Of a stretch of 64,000 nt of DNA, positions 8,321 through 17,143 are shown piece after piece (position 1 is the first letter of the stretch; the number at the start of each line of letters is the position of its first letter). A model generated the notes under the pieces. That model was not told the DNA's origin and did not search any database. It saw nothing but the letters and a program-made list of their open reading frames with translations. The stretch lies in NCBI GenBank assembly GCA_036273675.1, contig DASUHD010000088.1:1-64000 (forward strand), read 5' to 3'. Source of the DNA: DAHUXT01 sp036273675 (GTDB taxonomy: Bacteria; Chloroflexota; Ktedonobacteria; Ktedonobacterales; JADMIN01). A program made the translations under genes and the position numbers.

Positions 8321-9163
8321 TTGAAGTACGGGTTTATCATTCCTGGCGGCGATATCCAGACGGTGGCTGAGATGGCGGCGGAGGGCGAGGCGGCTGGCTG
8401 GGATGGGATGTTCTACTGGGATGGCATGTACATCAAAGAGGCAGGGCCAATGTATGACCCGTGGGTGACAATGGCGGCGATGGCGCTGCGCACGTCTCGT
8501 GTGCGGCTGGGCGCGATCGTCTCGCCACTTTCGCGTCGGCGTCCGTGGAAGGTGGCGCGTGAGACCGTCTCGCTCGACCATCTCTCTGGCGGGCGGCTGA
8601 CACTGCCGGTGGGGCTAGGCGCGCTCGACGATGGCGGCTTTGGCAAGGTGGGCGAGCCAACCGACCGCAAGACGCGCGCTGAGTTGCTGGATGAGAGCCT
8701 CGCTATCCTCACCGGGCTGTGGAGCGGCGAGCCGTTTCACTACGACGGCAAACACTATCACCTCGACGAGATGACGTTTCTGCCGAAGCCGGTGCAGTCG
8801 CCGCGCATCCCCATCTGGGTGGTGGGGATGTGGCCGAGCGAGCGCTCGATGGCGAGGGCGTTGCGCTACGACGGCCTGCTGCCAAATGTGCGCACGCCTG
8901 AAGGTGAGATACGCGAGGTGACGCCCGATGATATCCGGGCAATGGCGGCGTATGTCGCCGAACGGCGCGAACAGACGACGCCGTTCGATATCATCATGGA
9001 GGGCGAGACGCCAGGCGACGATCCCGCGCAGGCGGCAGCCATCGTGCGCCCGTTCGCCGAGGCGGGGGCGACGTGGTGGAATGAGAGCCGCTGGGGCGCG
9101 ATGGATGATGTTGAACTGGTGCGCGCGCGCATTCGCCAGGGGCCGCCACGGGTGGAGGGGTGA
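8321..9163 (+). CDS. LLM class flavin-dependent oxidoreductase (luciferase-like)
   Basis: A 280-residue TIM-barrel enzyme of the bacterial luciferase superfamily using FMN or F420. The barrel core shows WDGMFYWDGM, LGAIVSPLSRRRPWKVARETVSLDHLSGGR (the usual switch from strand 3 to the LDHLSGGR motif), LPVGLG, and PVQSPRIPIWVVGMWP. It starts with TTG at 8321, supported by AAGGAG seven bases upstream and by the family-like beginning MKYGFIIPGGD. Substrate unknown. It is divergent from ctaG, so the 198 bases between them hold promoters for both. Confidence 0.85.
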   Translation: MKYGFIIPGGDIQTVAEMAAEGEAAGWDGMFYWDGMYIKEAGPMYDPWVTMAAMALRTSRVRLGAIVSPLSRRRPWKVARETVSLDHLSGGRLTLPVGLGALDDGGFGKVGEPTDRKTRAELLDESLAILTGLWSGEPFHYDGKHYHLDEMTFLPKPVQSPRIPIWVVGMWPSERSMARALRYDGLLPNVRTPEGEIREVTPDDIRAMAAYVAERREQTTPFDIIMEGETPGDDPAQAAAIVRPFAEAGATWWNESRWGAMDDVELVRARIRQGPPRVEG

Positions 9164-9487
9164 ACGGACGCACCCTCCCCTAACCCGTCCCTGTGGAGAG
9201 AGGGGGGCCAGACAACTATGTGACCGGGGGCGCGTGTTCGTTCGTCTCTGTGGCTGAGGGTTACAGAGCGACTCAGGCGCACGAGCGGGCATTGCGCCCG
9301 CATCGACACAGTGGTATACTATTCTAGTTAACGTGCTGAAACTGTGTGCGCGTTGACCCTCATCACACACGCATCCCAACCTGGCGGAATCCCTGGCGCC
9401 GCAAGCTACGAACATGCGACGCTTTCCACCTGGCGCGAAGGGTGCGGAGGAGACGTTTGGATACGTTCAAGGGAGGACTGAAAGACT
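9164..9487. other. Intergenic region upstream of rpsB
   Basis: A 324-base spacer. Its first part contains a C-run and G-run stretch resembling other short GC-rich spacer repeats in the window. The second part holds a strong promoter (9292-9320) and a leader of about 160 bases before rpsB. No coding frame with family signal was seen. A ribosomal-protein autoregulatory fold in the leader is possible but I cannot fold it reliably by eye. Confidence 0.6.
9292..9320 (+). promoter_or_regulatory. Sigma-70-type promoter of the rpsB operon
   Basis: TTGCGC at 9292-9297 and TATACT at 9315-9320 are separated by 17 bases, the ideal spacing for a housekeeping sigma factor. An AT-rich stretch (ATTCTAGTTAA) follows the -10 box, so transcription would start near 9327. 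Confidence 0.65.
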
Positions 9488-10366
9488 TTGGCAAATGTCG
9501 CAACGATGAAGCAACTGCTTGAAGCAGGCGTCCATTTCGGACATCAGACCCGTCGCTGGAACCCCAAGATGCGGCCCTTTATCTTCACGGCCCGCAATGG
9601 CATCCACATCCTCGATCTGCAGCAGACGGTGACTCGCCTCAACGAGGCCTGTAAGTTCATTACCCATCTGACCGCCAACGGCGAGAGCATTCTCTTCGTC
9701 GGCACCAAGAAGCAGGCGCAGGACGCCATCAAAGAAGAGGCGCAGCGCAGCGGCCAGTTCTTCGTCAACCAGCGCTGGCTCGGCGGCATGCTGACGAATT
9801 TCCAGACCATCCAGTCGCGCATCCGCTATATGAAAGACCTGGAGGCGCGCAGGGAGCGGGGCGAGTTCGAGCGGCTGCCCAAGAAAGAGGCGCAGCACCT
9901 CCAGGATGAGCTGGAGCGGCTGGAGCGCGTGCTGGGCGGCATCCGCGATATGCGCCGCCTGCCGGGCGCGATCTTCGTCATCGATACCAAGAAAGAGCAC
10001 ACCGCCGTCGCCGAGGCCAACCGCCTCGAGATTCCGGTGATCGCGCTGGCCGACACCAACACTGATCCTGACGAGATGGACTACCCGATCCCGGCCAACG
10101 ACGACGCCATCCGCGCCGTCCGGCTGCTCTGCGCCAAGATCGCCGATGCCGCGCTCGAAGGCCGCCGCCAGCGCGAGTCGCAGCAGCAGAAGGATGAGGG
10201 CGAGGGGCGCGCCACCGAGGCGCCCATCACGCTCGAAGAGTTTGGCGCTGAGCCTGGCAGCGAGTCCGCGCCAGAGGCCGCCGCGCCAGCAACGCCAACA
10301 GCGGAGCCAACAGCGGAGCCAGCGGCGGTGGAGCAGGCGGAGGAGCCAGCGCCCGTCGCCGAGTAG
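9488..10366 (+). CDS. rpsB: 30S ribosomal protein S2
   Basis: Structural protein of the small ribosomal subunit that binds near S1 and the head-body junction. The 292-residue product has the S2 signatures AGVHFGHQTRRWNPKM at the N-terminus, FVNQRWLGGMLTNF, and IPVIALADTNTDPDEMDYPIPANDDA. It starts with TTG at 9488, matched by the family start and by GGGAGG upstream. After residue 225 there is an Ala/Pro/Glu-rich acidic tail of about 65 residues, longer than in E. coli S2 and typical of variable low-complexity extensions. First gene of the rpsB-tsf-pyrH-frr-uppS-cdsA cluster. Confidence 0.97.
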   Translation: MANVATMKQLLEAGVHFGHQTRRWNPKMRPFIFTARNGIHILDLQQTVTRLNEACKFITHLTANGESILFVGTKKQAQDAIKEEAQRSGQFFVNQRWLGGMLTNFQTIQSRIRYMKDLEARRERGEFERLPKKEAQHLQDELERLERVLGGIRDMRRLPGAIFVIDTKKEHTAVAEANRLEIPVIALADTNTDPDEMDYPIPANDDAIRAVRLLCAKIADAALEGRRQRESQQQKDEGEGRATEAPITLEEFGAEPGSESAPEAAAPATPTAEPTAEPAAVEQAEEPAPVAE

Positions 10367-10708
10367 CCAGCTAATCACTAAATCGCCAGCCGCCTGCCCC
10401 TTGTGGTGTGCGGGCCGGTGAAGTACAATGCATTTCGGTTCAGCACGCGGCACGCGCAATCGTGCCGCGCGTTTGTGTGTCCCGCAGGTGTCTCGCATGG
10501 CGGATTCGTGTGCCGTGGGGATGCACGGGCCACGTGGTACTATGATTGATGGCGCGATACGGACCGTGCTGTTCATGATTGTCCTGTTTGTCTTGATTAT
10601 CCTGAGAGAGCGCCACACTGGCGGGGTTCGCACATTGCCAGGCGTCACCAGACACGCCCTAGTCCTGTCTGGGTTTGTGATAGAGCGTTGAGGAGCGCAC
10701 GATTTACC
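10367..10708. other. Intergenic region between rpsB and tsf
   Basis: A 342-base spacer, long for this normally tight gene pair. It contains a 9-bp GC-rich hairpin (10446-10469) and then an unremarkable stretch. No small gene with a good ribosome site was seen. It could hold an internal promoter for tsf, but I see no convincing -35/-10 pair. Confidence 0.5.
10446..10475 (+). terminator. Hairpin after rpsB, possible attenuator
   Basis: CGCGGCACG (10446-10454) pairs perfectly with CGTGCCGCG (10461-10469) around a 6-base loop, followed by CGTTTG. The U-tract is poor, so partial termination or mRNA processing between rpsB and tsf is as likely as full termination. Confidence 0.4.
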
Positions 10709-11305
10709 ATGGAATTTACTGCGAAAGACGTTGCCAAACTGCGTGAAGAGACCGGCGCCGGGTTCGCCGACTGCAAGAATGCCCTGACCACCGCGAAGTC
10801 TTTTGACGAAGCTATCAAGTTGATCGAGGAAAAGGGCCAGCAGCGCGCCGAGAAGGTCAAGGGGCAGGACCGCGAGACGCGCCAGGGACTGGTCGAGTCA
10901 TACATCCACCACGGCGGCAACCTGGGTGTTCTGCTGGAGCTGAACTGCAGCACCGACTTCGTCGCCCGGAGCGACACCTTCCGCACGCTTGCCCGCGAGC
11001 TGACCTTGCAGATCGCCGGAACCAATCCCACCTGGGTGGCGATGAGCGATATCCCGGAGAGCGCGATGGCCGAGGCGCGCGAGAAGCTGATGAATGATCC
11101 CGAGGTGCTGAAGCGCCCGGAGAACAAGCGCGAGCAGATCGTCGAGGGCAAGCTCAAGAAGCAGTTTGGTGAGCATGTGCTGCTGGAGCAGGTCTGGGTG
11201 AAGGACGACAAGGTGACCATCGGCAAGCTGGTGGACGATGTCATTCGCAAGACTGGCGAGAACGTGATCGTCCGGCGCTTTGCCCGGTTCGCGCTGGGCG
11301 AATAA
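10709..11305 (+). CDS. tsf: Translation elongation factor Ts
   Basis: Guanine-nucleotide exchange factor for EF-Tu. The 198-residue protein begins MEFTAKDVAKLREETGAGF and carries the first EF-Ts signature (LREETGAGFADCKNAL) and the second (ELNCSTDFVARSD). It is the short form without the E. coli-type second core subdomain, as in Thermus and many deep-branching phyla. The ATG at 10709 has GAGGAG upstream; the seven extra upstream codons in frame are not used by the family. It is followed by pyrH after 85 bases. Confidence 0.97.
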   Translation: MEFTAKDVAKLREETGAGFADCKNALTTAKSFDEAIKLIEEKGQQRAEKVKGQDRETRQGLVESYIHHGGNLGVLLELNCSTDFVARSDTFRTLARELTLQIAGTNPTWVAMSDIPESAMAEAREKLMNDPEVLKRPENKREQIVEGKLKKQFGEHVLLEQVWVKDDKVTIGKLVDDVIRKTGENVIVRRFARFALGE

Positions 11306-11390
11306 ATCCGGCGCAAGACGCAAGCGGAGCCATTGTGCGTCATCATCCAGGATAGCCGGGCCATCGGCCACGAGTTCACGGGGGGTCTTC

Positions 11391-12152
11391 ATGCAGCCTG
11401 CGACCACGTATAAGCGAGTTCTGCTCAAGCTCAGCGGTGAGGCGCTGATGGGCGAGCAGGGCTATGGCATCGACGCTGAAGTCCTGAACTACCTCGCCGG
11501 TGAGCTGGCGCAGGTGCATGATCTTGGAACTGAGATTGCGGTAGTCGTCGGTGGTGGCAACATCTTGCGTGGCAAGACTGCCGCCGCCGAGGGCATGGAC
11601 CGCGCGCAATCCGATTATATGGGCATGCTGGCGACCGTCATCAACGCGCTGGCCCTGCAGGATGCGCTGGAGCATGCGGGACTCTCGACTCGCGTGCAGA
11701 CCGGCATCGAGATGCCCTCCGTCGCGGAGCCTTTCATCCGCCGGAGGGCCATCCGCCACATGGAGAAGGGGCGCATCGTCATTCTGGCTGCCGGAACAGG
11801 TAATCCCTATTTCACGACCGATACGGCCGCCGCGCTGCGGGCCATCGAGTTGAACTGCGAGGTCTTGCTCAAGGCGACGAAGGTGGATGGCGTCTACGAT
11901 GCCGACCCGGTGCGTGTGGCGACGGCGCGGCGCTTCCGCGAGGTGAGCTATATGCACGCGATCACGATGAGCCTGGGCGTGATGGACGCCACCGCGCTCG
12001 CGCTCTGTGGCGAGAACCATCTTCCCATCGTGGTCTTCGACATGCAGGCTCAGGGGCAGATGGCCGCTATCGTGCGTGGCGCGCCAGGTGGTACATTGGT
12101 GCATGATATGCCAAAAGAGCAGAACTATCTCTGGGACACTGGCCGAGAATAG
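11391..12152 (+). CDS. pyrH: UMP kinase
   Basis: Phosphorylates UMP to UDP in pyrimidine nucleotide synthesis; bacterial hexameric amino-acid-kinase fold, normally activated by GTP and inhibited by UTP. The 253-residue product shows LLKLSGEAL, VVVGGGNILRG, MGMLATVINALALQDALE, the GTGNPYFTTDTAAALRA substrate loop and LKATKVDGVYDADP. The ATG at 11391 fits the family start; the open frame upstream is not conserved. It sits in the usual tsf-pyrH-frr order. Confidence 0.97.
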   Translation: MQPATTYKRVLLKLSGEALMGEQGYGIDAEVLNYLAGELAQVHDLGTEIAVVVGGGNILRGKTAAAEGMDRAQSDYMGMLATVINALALQDALEHAGLSTRVQTGIEMPSVAEPFIRRRAIRHMEKGRIVILAAGTGNPYFTTDTAAALRAIELNCEVLLKATKVDGVYDADPVRVATARRFREVSYMHAITMSLGVMDATALALCGENHLPIVVFDMQAQGQMAAIVRGAPGGTLVHDMPKEQNYLWDTGRE

Positions 12153-12215
12153 CTGCCGAGGCGAGCCGTTGCAGGTGGCGCTGTCTTGTAGACAGGGTGG
12201 GAAGGAGCAGGTATC

Positions 12216-12773
12216 ATGTCAGGAGATGTGTTCGCTGACGCGCAACACCGCATGAACGGCGCTGTCGAGGCGCTCCAGCGGGAGCTGCAGACCGTGCGTA
12301 CGGGCCGCGCGACTCCGGCGCTGGTGGAGCGGCTGGTCGTGGATTATTATGACACGCCGACGCCCCTCGCCCAGCTTGCCTCCATCCATGCCACTGATCC
12401 GCGGACGCTGTCCATCCAGCCGTGGGATAAGAAGGCGCTCGGTGACATCGAGAAGGCGATTCAGAAGAGCGATCTTGGTCTGAACCCAAACAATGATGGC
12501 TCCGTCATCCGGCTGAATCTGCCGCCGCTGACGGAGGACCGCCGCAAAGAGCTGGTCAAGGTGGTCCATAAGAAGGTGGATGACGCGAAGACCGCCGTGC
12601 GCAACATCCGCCGCGACGTGCATGACAAGCTGCGCGACCAGGAGAAGAAGAAAGAAATCTCCGCCGACGATCTCAAGCGTGGCGCCGATCGGCTGCAGAA
12701 GCTGACCGATAAGTTCGTTGAAGATCTGGATGGAGTTGGCCACGCCAAAGAGCGTGAAATCATGGAGGTCTAA
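12216..12773 (+). CDS. frr: Ribosome recycling factor
   Basis: Splits the post-termination ribosome together with EF-G. The 185-residue protein has the L-shaped RRF fold signatures: an N-terminal helix with TVRTGRATPALVE, a beta domain with the LAQLASIHATDPRTLSIQPWD stretch, and the C-terminal coiled helices with NIRRDVHDKLRDQEKKKEIS. Length is exactly that of the family. GGAAGGAGCAG precedes the ATG at 12216. Cotranscribed with pyrH and uppS. Confidence 0.97.
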   Translation: MSGDVFADAQHRMNGAVEALQRELQTVRTGRATPALVERLVVDYYDTPTPLAQLASIHATDPRTLSIQPWDKKALGDIEKAIQKSDLGLNPNNDGSVIRLNLPPLTEDRRKELVKVVHKKVDDAKTAVRNIRRDVHDKLRDQEKKKEISADDLKRGADRLQKLTDKFVEDLDGVGHAKEREIMEV

Positions 12774-12808
12774 TCCCTCACAGAGACGGAGAGGAACAGA
12801 GATAGCGC

Positions 12809-13747
12809 ATGGCCAAGCGACGAATTCGGAATCTGCGCGCGCTGGTGCGAGCCTTCTTTGGCGGCGCGCGCGCGCGTGAGGCCGAACGGCAGGCAGAGTT
12901 GGGGCGGCTACGGTTCCGCGATGGGCAGGCGATTCCCCACCATATCGCGTTCATCATGGATGGGAATGGCCGCTGGGCGACGAGCCGCCATCTGCCCCGC
13001 TCGATGGGACACCGCGCCGGAGTTGAGGCGCTGCGCCGGGTTGTGCGGCTCTGTAATGACTACCATGTTCCGATGCTCACCGTCTATGCCTTCTCGACCG
13101 AAAACTGGGGACGCCCGGCGGACGAGGTCAGCGCGCTGATGGGCCTGATGTGGGAGACCATCCGCACCGACGTGGACCGGCTCAACAGCGAGGGCGTGCG
13201 GCTGCGCCATGTGGGACGGCTGGAGGGTCTCGATCAAGATATCCAGGAAGCTATCCACTGGATGGAAGATCTGACGCAGAACAATGACAAGCTGGAGCTG
13301 AACGTCTGCTTCAACTACGGCGGACGCGCCGAGCTGGTGGATGCGGTGCGCGCGATCATCGCGGCGAAGATTCCACCGGAGCAGGTTACCGAAGAGACGA
13401 TCTCCAGCTATCTCTATACACGTGACCTGCCCGACCCTGACTTGATCGTTCGTACCGGCGGCGAGATGCGCCTGAGCAATTATCTAATCTGGCAGGCCGC
13501 CTATGCGGAGTATTATTCAACCGCGACGCTCTGGCCGGACTTCGGCGAGGCGGACCTTGTCGCCGCGCTCGATGCCTACGCCAGCCGCAAGCGCCGCTTC
13601 GGCAAGACGGACGCGCAGCTTGCCGCGGAATCCAGCGGGGAGAACGGAAACGACGCTGGACCAGCGGAGACGGCGGCGCCGACCGACCAGGCGGGCGATG
13701 GCAACGCCTCACGAAATGGGACGTATCCGCAGCCCGCGAGGCACTGA
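12809..13747 (+). CDS. uppS: Isoprenyl transferase (undecaprenyl diphosphate synthase)
   Basis: Cis-prenyltransferase that makes the lipid carrier for peptidoglycan and other wall polymers. Catalytic D51 is in IMDGNGRWA, followed by the SMGHRAG, YAFSTENW and NYGGR stretches and the RTGGEMRLSNYLIWQ motif. The core ends near residue 270; a 40-residue Ala/Gly/Asn-rich tail follows. The N-terminal 40 residues are basic and longer than in E. coli UppS. It is 35 bases after frr and leads into cdsA, as in many bacteria. Confidence 0.95.
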   Translation: MAKRRIRNLRALVRAFFGGARAREAERQAELGRLRFRDGQAIPHHIAFIMDGNGRWATSRHLPRSMGHRAGVEALRRVVRLCNDYHVPMLTVYAFSTENWGRPADEVSALMGLMWETIRTDVDRLNSEGVRLRHVGRLEGLDQDIQEAIHWMEDLTQNNDKLELNVCFNYGGRAELVDAVRAIIAAKIPPEQVTEETISSYLYTRDLPDPDLIVRTGGEMRLSNYLIWQAAYAEYYSTATLWPDFGEADLVAALDAYASRKRRFGKTDAQLAAESSGENGNDAGPAETAAPTDQAGDGNASRNGTYPQPARH

Positions 13748-13841
13748 TTTCTCAACGGACACCAAATCCAAACCCGGACCCAGACCCAGCCCATACGCAA
13801 GGCGCACGAGCAACGTAGCATAGTGACGCAGGAGCATGGCG

Positions 13842-14747
13842 ATGAGCAAATCCGTGTCGGAGGATTCCCGCGTGACCCCCGCGCCACAGAGCCAGGCAGG
13901 CTGGCTCGCCGGGTTGCGCCAGCGGCTGCTTTCGGCTGGTGTGCTGATCCCAATTGTAATCGCGCTCGTCTGGTTCGGCGGCTGGATCGCCTTCGCGGGC
14001 GCGGTGGTGGCGCTGGCGCTGGGCATGTGGGAAATCCGCTCGATGTTCGCCGCCCACCGCAAGTGGTATCCCCTCGTTATCTTCAGCGGCGCGTTCGGCG
14101 TTGATTTGCTCGTCGCCGCGATACTCCCCGATCTGCGGTTGACCCTGATTTCCCTTGGTGTCAGCGCGCTGGTCATCGTCTCCTTCACCTGGGTGATGAT
14201 TACCCGCCCCACCATCGAGCGCACGGTGATCGACTGGGCGCTGACGATTGCCGTCGCTTTCTACCTCGGCTGGCCGATGGCGCTCTTCCTGGTGCTGCGT
14301 GGCAGTGTCGCGGGCTACGGCTCGGAGCAGTTCTGGTGGGTGCTGGGCCTCTTCTGTATGGTCTGGGCAAATGATACCGCCGCCTTCGTGACGGGCCACT
14401 TCCTCGGGCGACGCAAGCTCGCGCTGCACATCAGCCCCGCCAAGACCTGGGAAGGCTTCGCGGGGGGGCTTGTCTGGTCGGTGATCGCGGCGTTCGTGCT
14501 GCTGTCGCTGTCGCCTGTTCAGTTGGCGTGGTATCACGCGTTGGCGTTGGGGATTCTGGTGGCGGTGGCGGGGACGCTCGGCGACCTGGCGGAGTCGCTG
14601 CTCAAGCGGGTGGCGGATGTGAAGGACAGCGGTACCATCGTCCCCGGCCACGGCGGTATCCTCGACCGTATGGATAGCCTGCTCTTCGCGGTTGCGGTCG
14701 TCTTCTTCTACGCCGCTTTTCTCCATCCCTCCATCCTCGGCGGCTAA
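13842..14747 (+). CDS. cdsA: Phosphatidate cytidylyltransferase (CDP-diglyceride synthase)
   Basis: Integral membrane enzyme making CDP-diacylglycerol from phosphatidate and CTP. Eight or so hydrophobic helices begin at LLSAGVLIPIVIALVWFGGW. The C-terminal signature is intact: SPAKTWEGFAGGLVWS and then GDLAESLLKRVADVKDSG...PGHGGILDRMDS. ATG at 13842 is favoured over 13836 because AGGAG is six to seven bases before it and almost touches the earlier ATG. Last gene of the rpsB cluster. Confidence 0.95.
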   Translation: MSKSVSEDSRVTPAPQSQAGWLAGLRQRLLSAGVLIPIVIALVWFGGWIAFAGAVVALALGMWEIRSMFAAHRKWYPLVIFSGAFGVDLLVAAILPDLRLTLISLGVSALVIVSFTWVMITRPTIERTVIDWALTIAVAFYLGWPMALFLVLRGSVAGYGSEQFWWVLGLFCMVWANDTAAFVTGHFLGRRKLALHISPAKTWEGFAGGLVWSVIAAFVLLSLSPVQLAWYHALALGILVAVAGTLGDLAESLLKRVADVKDSGTIVPGHGGILDRMDSLLFAVAVVFFYAAFLHPSILGG

Positions 14748-14802
14748 GAACGCGTCACAGAACCGTTAATCCCCAGTGGCAATGATGAGAGTAGGCCAGC
14801 GT

Positions 14803-14820
14803 CGCGGCATAAATGCCGCG
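14803..14820. repeat. Short palindromic spacer element
   Basis: CGCGGCAT and ATGCCGCG face each other across two bases, forming an 8-bp hairpin between the convergent ends of cdsA and the VOC gene. It has the form of the interspersed palindromes seen elsewhere in the window and may also help termination. Confidence 0.5.
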
Positions 14821-14846
14821 GCTAAGAATGGGCGTTGGCAGGAACT

Positions 14847-15254
14847 CTAAGACGGCGCATTCAGGCGCGCCTCGGGTAACAGCGGCTCGAACAATTCGAT
14901 GGGGTTTCCAGATGGGTCGTCGAGCAGGATTTGCTTGCCGCCAACGCCTGTGACGATGTCGTTGCGAAAGTGTGCGCCCGTCTTACGTAGCGCCTCGACT
15001 GTCGCTGCGAGATCATCAACCTCGATCGAGAAACGGTTCCATCCTCCAGGCGCCGGCATCGTGCCATCCGGCATCGCCTGGCCGCCACCACCAGCGGCGT
15101 TTGGTGTGCTCAGCGCAAGACGGAGATCACCCCGCGAAAGCATCGCAAAGGCGGGCGCGGGATGCATGACTTCGCGGAAGCCGAGATGCTGGCAGTAAAA
15201 CGCAATCGCGGCGTCAACGTCGTTGACGATGTAACGCACCTGAACCGTAGCCAT
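14847..15254 (-). CDS. VOC family (glyoxalase/bleomycin-resistance-like) protein
   Basis: A 135-residue protein of the vicinal oxygen chelate fold. It starts MATVQVRYIVNDVDAAIAFYCQHLGF, the classic first beta-alpha unit, and ends with GVGGKQILLDDPSGNPIELFEP, the second. A Gly/Ala/Pro-rich loop lies between. ATG at 15254 follows GGAAGGTGG. Members include dioxygenases, lyases and drug-binding proteins; the role here is unknown. The frame is open further upstream but without family similarity. Confidence 0.87.
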   Translation of the reverse strand: MATVQVRYIVNDVDAAIAFYCQHLGFREVMHPAPAFAMLSRGDLRLALSTPNAAGGGGQAMPDGTMPAPGGWNRFSIEVDDLAATVEALRKTGAHFRNDIVTGVGGKQILLDDPSGNPIELFEPLLPEARLNAPS

Positions 15255-15549
15255 TGCGGATTCCACCTTCCTTGCTCTCAGAACAATTTCCTGCAATCTT
15301 GCTGCTGTACATACTATACCGGTTTCGCCAGCGCACCGCCCTCTCCCGCGACCTCGCCCTAACGGCCGGCTAACGATGTTCTGCGGTTTCCGTCTGAGAG
15401 TCCGTGGCATTTCACGTTGCGCCAAACGCCTGGCTAACACACGCGCTGCTATCCTCCCTCTATGCGTGTGTAACGCTGTGAGGAAGTCTGTGGTTAGTGA
15501 CATAGACCGCAGGACATGGATAACAGATCAGGATAAGGCAGAACTAGCG

Positions 15550-16179
15550 ATGTATAAGTTTGGGCGACCTTTTCATCGGACGGGCGCTGTCGAGCGTCCT
15601 TTCAATTCCGTGGATACCGTACAGGACACCCGTTCGGTGCGATTAGCCGATGGCGCTAGCGTGCGTCTGCGCTCCGTCAGCAGTAACGGACAGGATGACG
15701 ACGCTTTCCAGCGGCTGTTCTATACATTGAGCGACACCACCCGCTACCTGTATTTTTGCGCAGGCATCCCCGCCACACCGCTCTGGGCCGAGCGTTTCGG
15801 CGCACTCAGCCGCGTGGATAGCGAGCGCTCGTATGTGCTGGTGGCCGAGGTGGGGAATGAGCTGGTCGGTTTTGCACGCTTCAGTCAGGGTCCGCACGCG
15901 GAGCCACACGAGCATGCCGCTGACCTGGGCGTTTTGCTCACCGATAACTGGCAGGGGCGTCGGCTGGGTGGATATATGCTTTGCCGCCTCGCGACGGAGG
16001 CGATGGCGCGTGGACTGACAACCCTCACCGCAGTCACGATGTGGGAGAATCGCCGCATGCTGCGACTGGCGCGGCGCATCTTCCCCGACGTGCGCATTGC
16101 GTATGCATCGGGGACGTGCGAGTTGACCGTCGATCTGGAGTCGTGGTGGGCGACACAGAATGAGCGGATGTGTGGCTGA
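15550..16179 (+). CDS. GNAT family N-acetyltransferase
   Basis: A 209-residue protein whose residues about 35-195 form a GNAT fold: ADGASVRLRSV at the first strand, ERSYVLVAEVGNELVGFARF, and the acetyl-CoA loop in LGVLLTDNWQGRRLGGYML (Q/RxxGxG/A variant, QGRRLGG). It resembles the acetyltransferase domain attached to acetyl-CoA synthetase-like Pat proteins, but here it is alone. Start at 15550 is the first ATG close to the domain; the longer frame to 15376 is possible but has no ribosome site. Substrate unknown. Confidence 0.75.
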   Translation: MYKFGRPFHRTGAVERPFNSVDTVQDTRSVRLADGASVRLRSVSSNGQDDDAFQRLFYTLSDTTRYLYFCAGIPATPLWAERFGALSRVDSERSYVLVAEVGNELVGFARFSQGPHAEPHEHAADLGVLLTDNWQGRRLGGYMLCRLATEAMARGLTTLTAVTMWENRRMLRLARRIFPDVRIAYASGTCELTVDLESWWATQNERMCG

Positions 16180-16205
16180 GCCTGGGCGGATTCCTTTATC
16201 TCCGA

Positions 16206-16940
16206 CTATGCATAGAAGTCTGGCGCTTTCCGCAACGCTTGCCATTGCTGCCCATCGTGGCCAAAAATGACGAGCGCTACCTGCTCTCGCTCGACGAGAT
16301 CGAGGAGTTTGCGGGTGCTTGCCCGCAACTGTTTCTCATCGTCATCCAGCGGCCATGCCCGGCGATCTGGGGTAAATGAGCGCTCCATAGCTACAGCGTC
16401 GATTGCCAGCAGTACCTTTCCAGTCTGGGGCAGCTCCACCATCACTGATTGATGGCCGGGGCAGTGTCCGCTGGTTTCCAGCAGCGCCATGCCGGGCAAC
16501 AGCTCGGTATCCCCTTCGATCAAGCGATAGTGTAGCGCCGGATTATCCCAGTGCGCGCGGGCGCTGGCGTATCGTGGGTGGCCGCTTCGCGCCAGGTCGT
16601 AGTGCGCGCGCTGGACGACAAGCTCCGCATGCGTGAAGGCGTCATGATAGCCCGCATGGTCAGGGTCGAAGTGCGTGCATATGAGGATGTCAATGTCGTC
16701 AGGCCGCAAACCAAGATCAGCAAGATGTTCCAGGACATTCTTGCCGTTCGACGCTGATGGCATGCCCGTTGGCGACGCGTAGTCGGCAGGAAGCCCGCTA
16801 TCGATGAGGATATTCCTGCGGTCGTCAGTTTGCGCGAGGTAGCACCCCGACGACATGGCGAGCGTCTGCCCGTTTGGTAGGGGAATCTCCGCCTGACCCA
16901 GTTGCATGAGATAGAGCCGCTGCACTCTTGTCGGTATCAT
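16206..16940 (-). CDS. MBL-fold metallohydrolase, N-acyl homoserine lactonase family-like
   Basis: A 244-residue metallo-beta-lactamase fold hydrolase. The sequence resembles AiiA/AttM-type lactonases: ILIDSGLP, then CTHFDPDHAGYHDAF, SGHCPGHQSVMV, AIDAVA and a late FGHDG. In the metal motif the usual HxHxDH reads H90-x-D92-x-D94-H95, so the second His is Asp. This could change metal occupancy or be a family variant. The next gene is more than 200 bases away. Lactone hydrolysis is inference from the family; other esters or lactones are possible. Confidence 0.75.
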   Translation of the reverse strand: MIPTRVQRLYLMQLGQAEIPLPNGQTLAMSSGCYLAQTDDRRNILIDSGLPADYASPTGMPSASNGKNVLEHLADLGLRPDDIDILICTHFDPDHAGYHDAFTHAELVVQRAHYDLARSGHPRYASARAHWDNPALHYRLIEGDTELLPGMALLETSGHCPGHQSVMVELPQTGKVLLAIDAVAMERSFTPDRRAWPLDDDEKQLRASTRKLLDLVEREQVALVIFGHDGQQWQALRKAPDFYA

Positions 16941-17143
16941 GGATAATCCTTCTCCTTTCGCCGATGATGGATATGCTTATGGGAGCTTCTGCGAGCGCTC
17001 AGAACTATACGATGTGGATTGCCCGAATAAAATCGGACCTTCGGCCGTTGTGCAACCGGGCAAGGTGTGATAGTGTCGAGGTGCGGAAGAACACGGCGGG
17101 CGGCAGAAATCGCTGCGAACGCTACGAGAACGACGTGACCAAT

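Noticed and set aside
8171..8581. N-terminal extension of the CtaG gene
   Set aside because: Would overlap the start of the divergent oxidoreductase gene, and the added residues are not hydrophobic or conserved.
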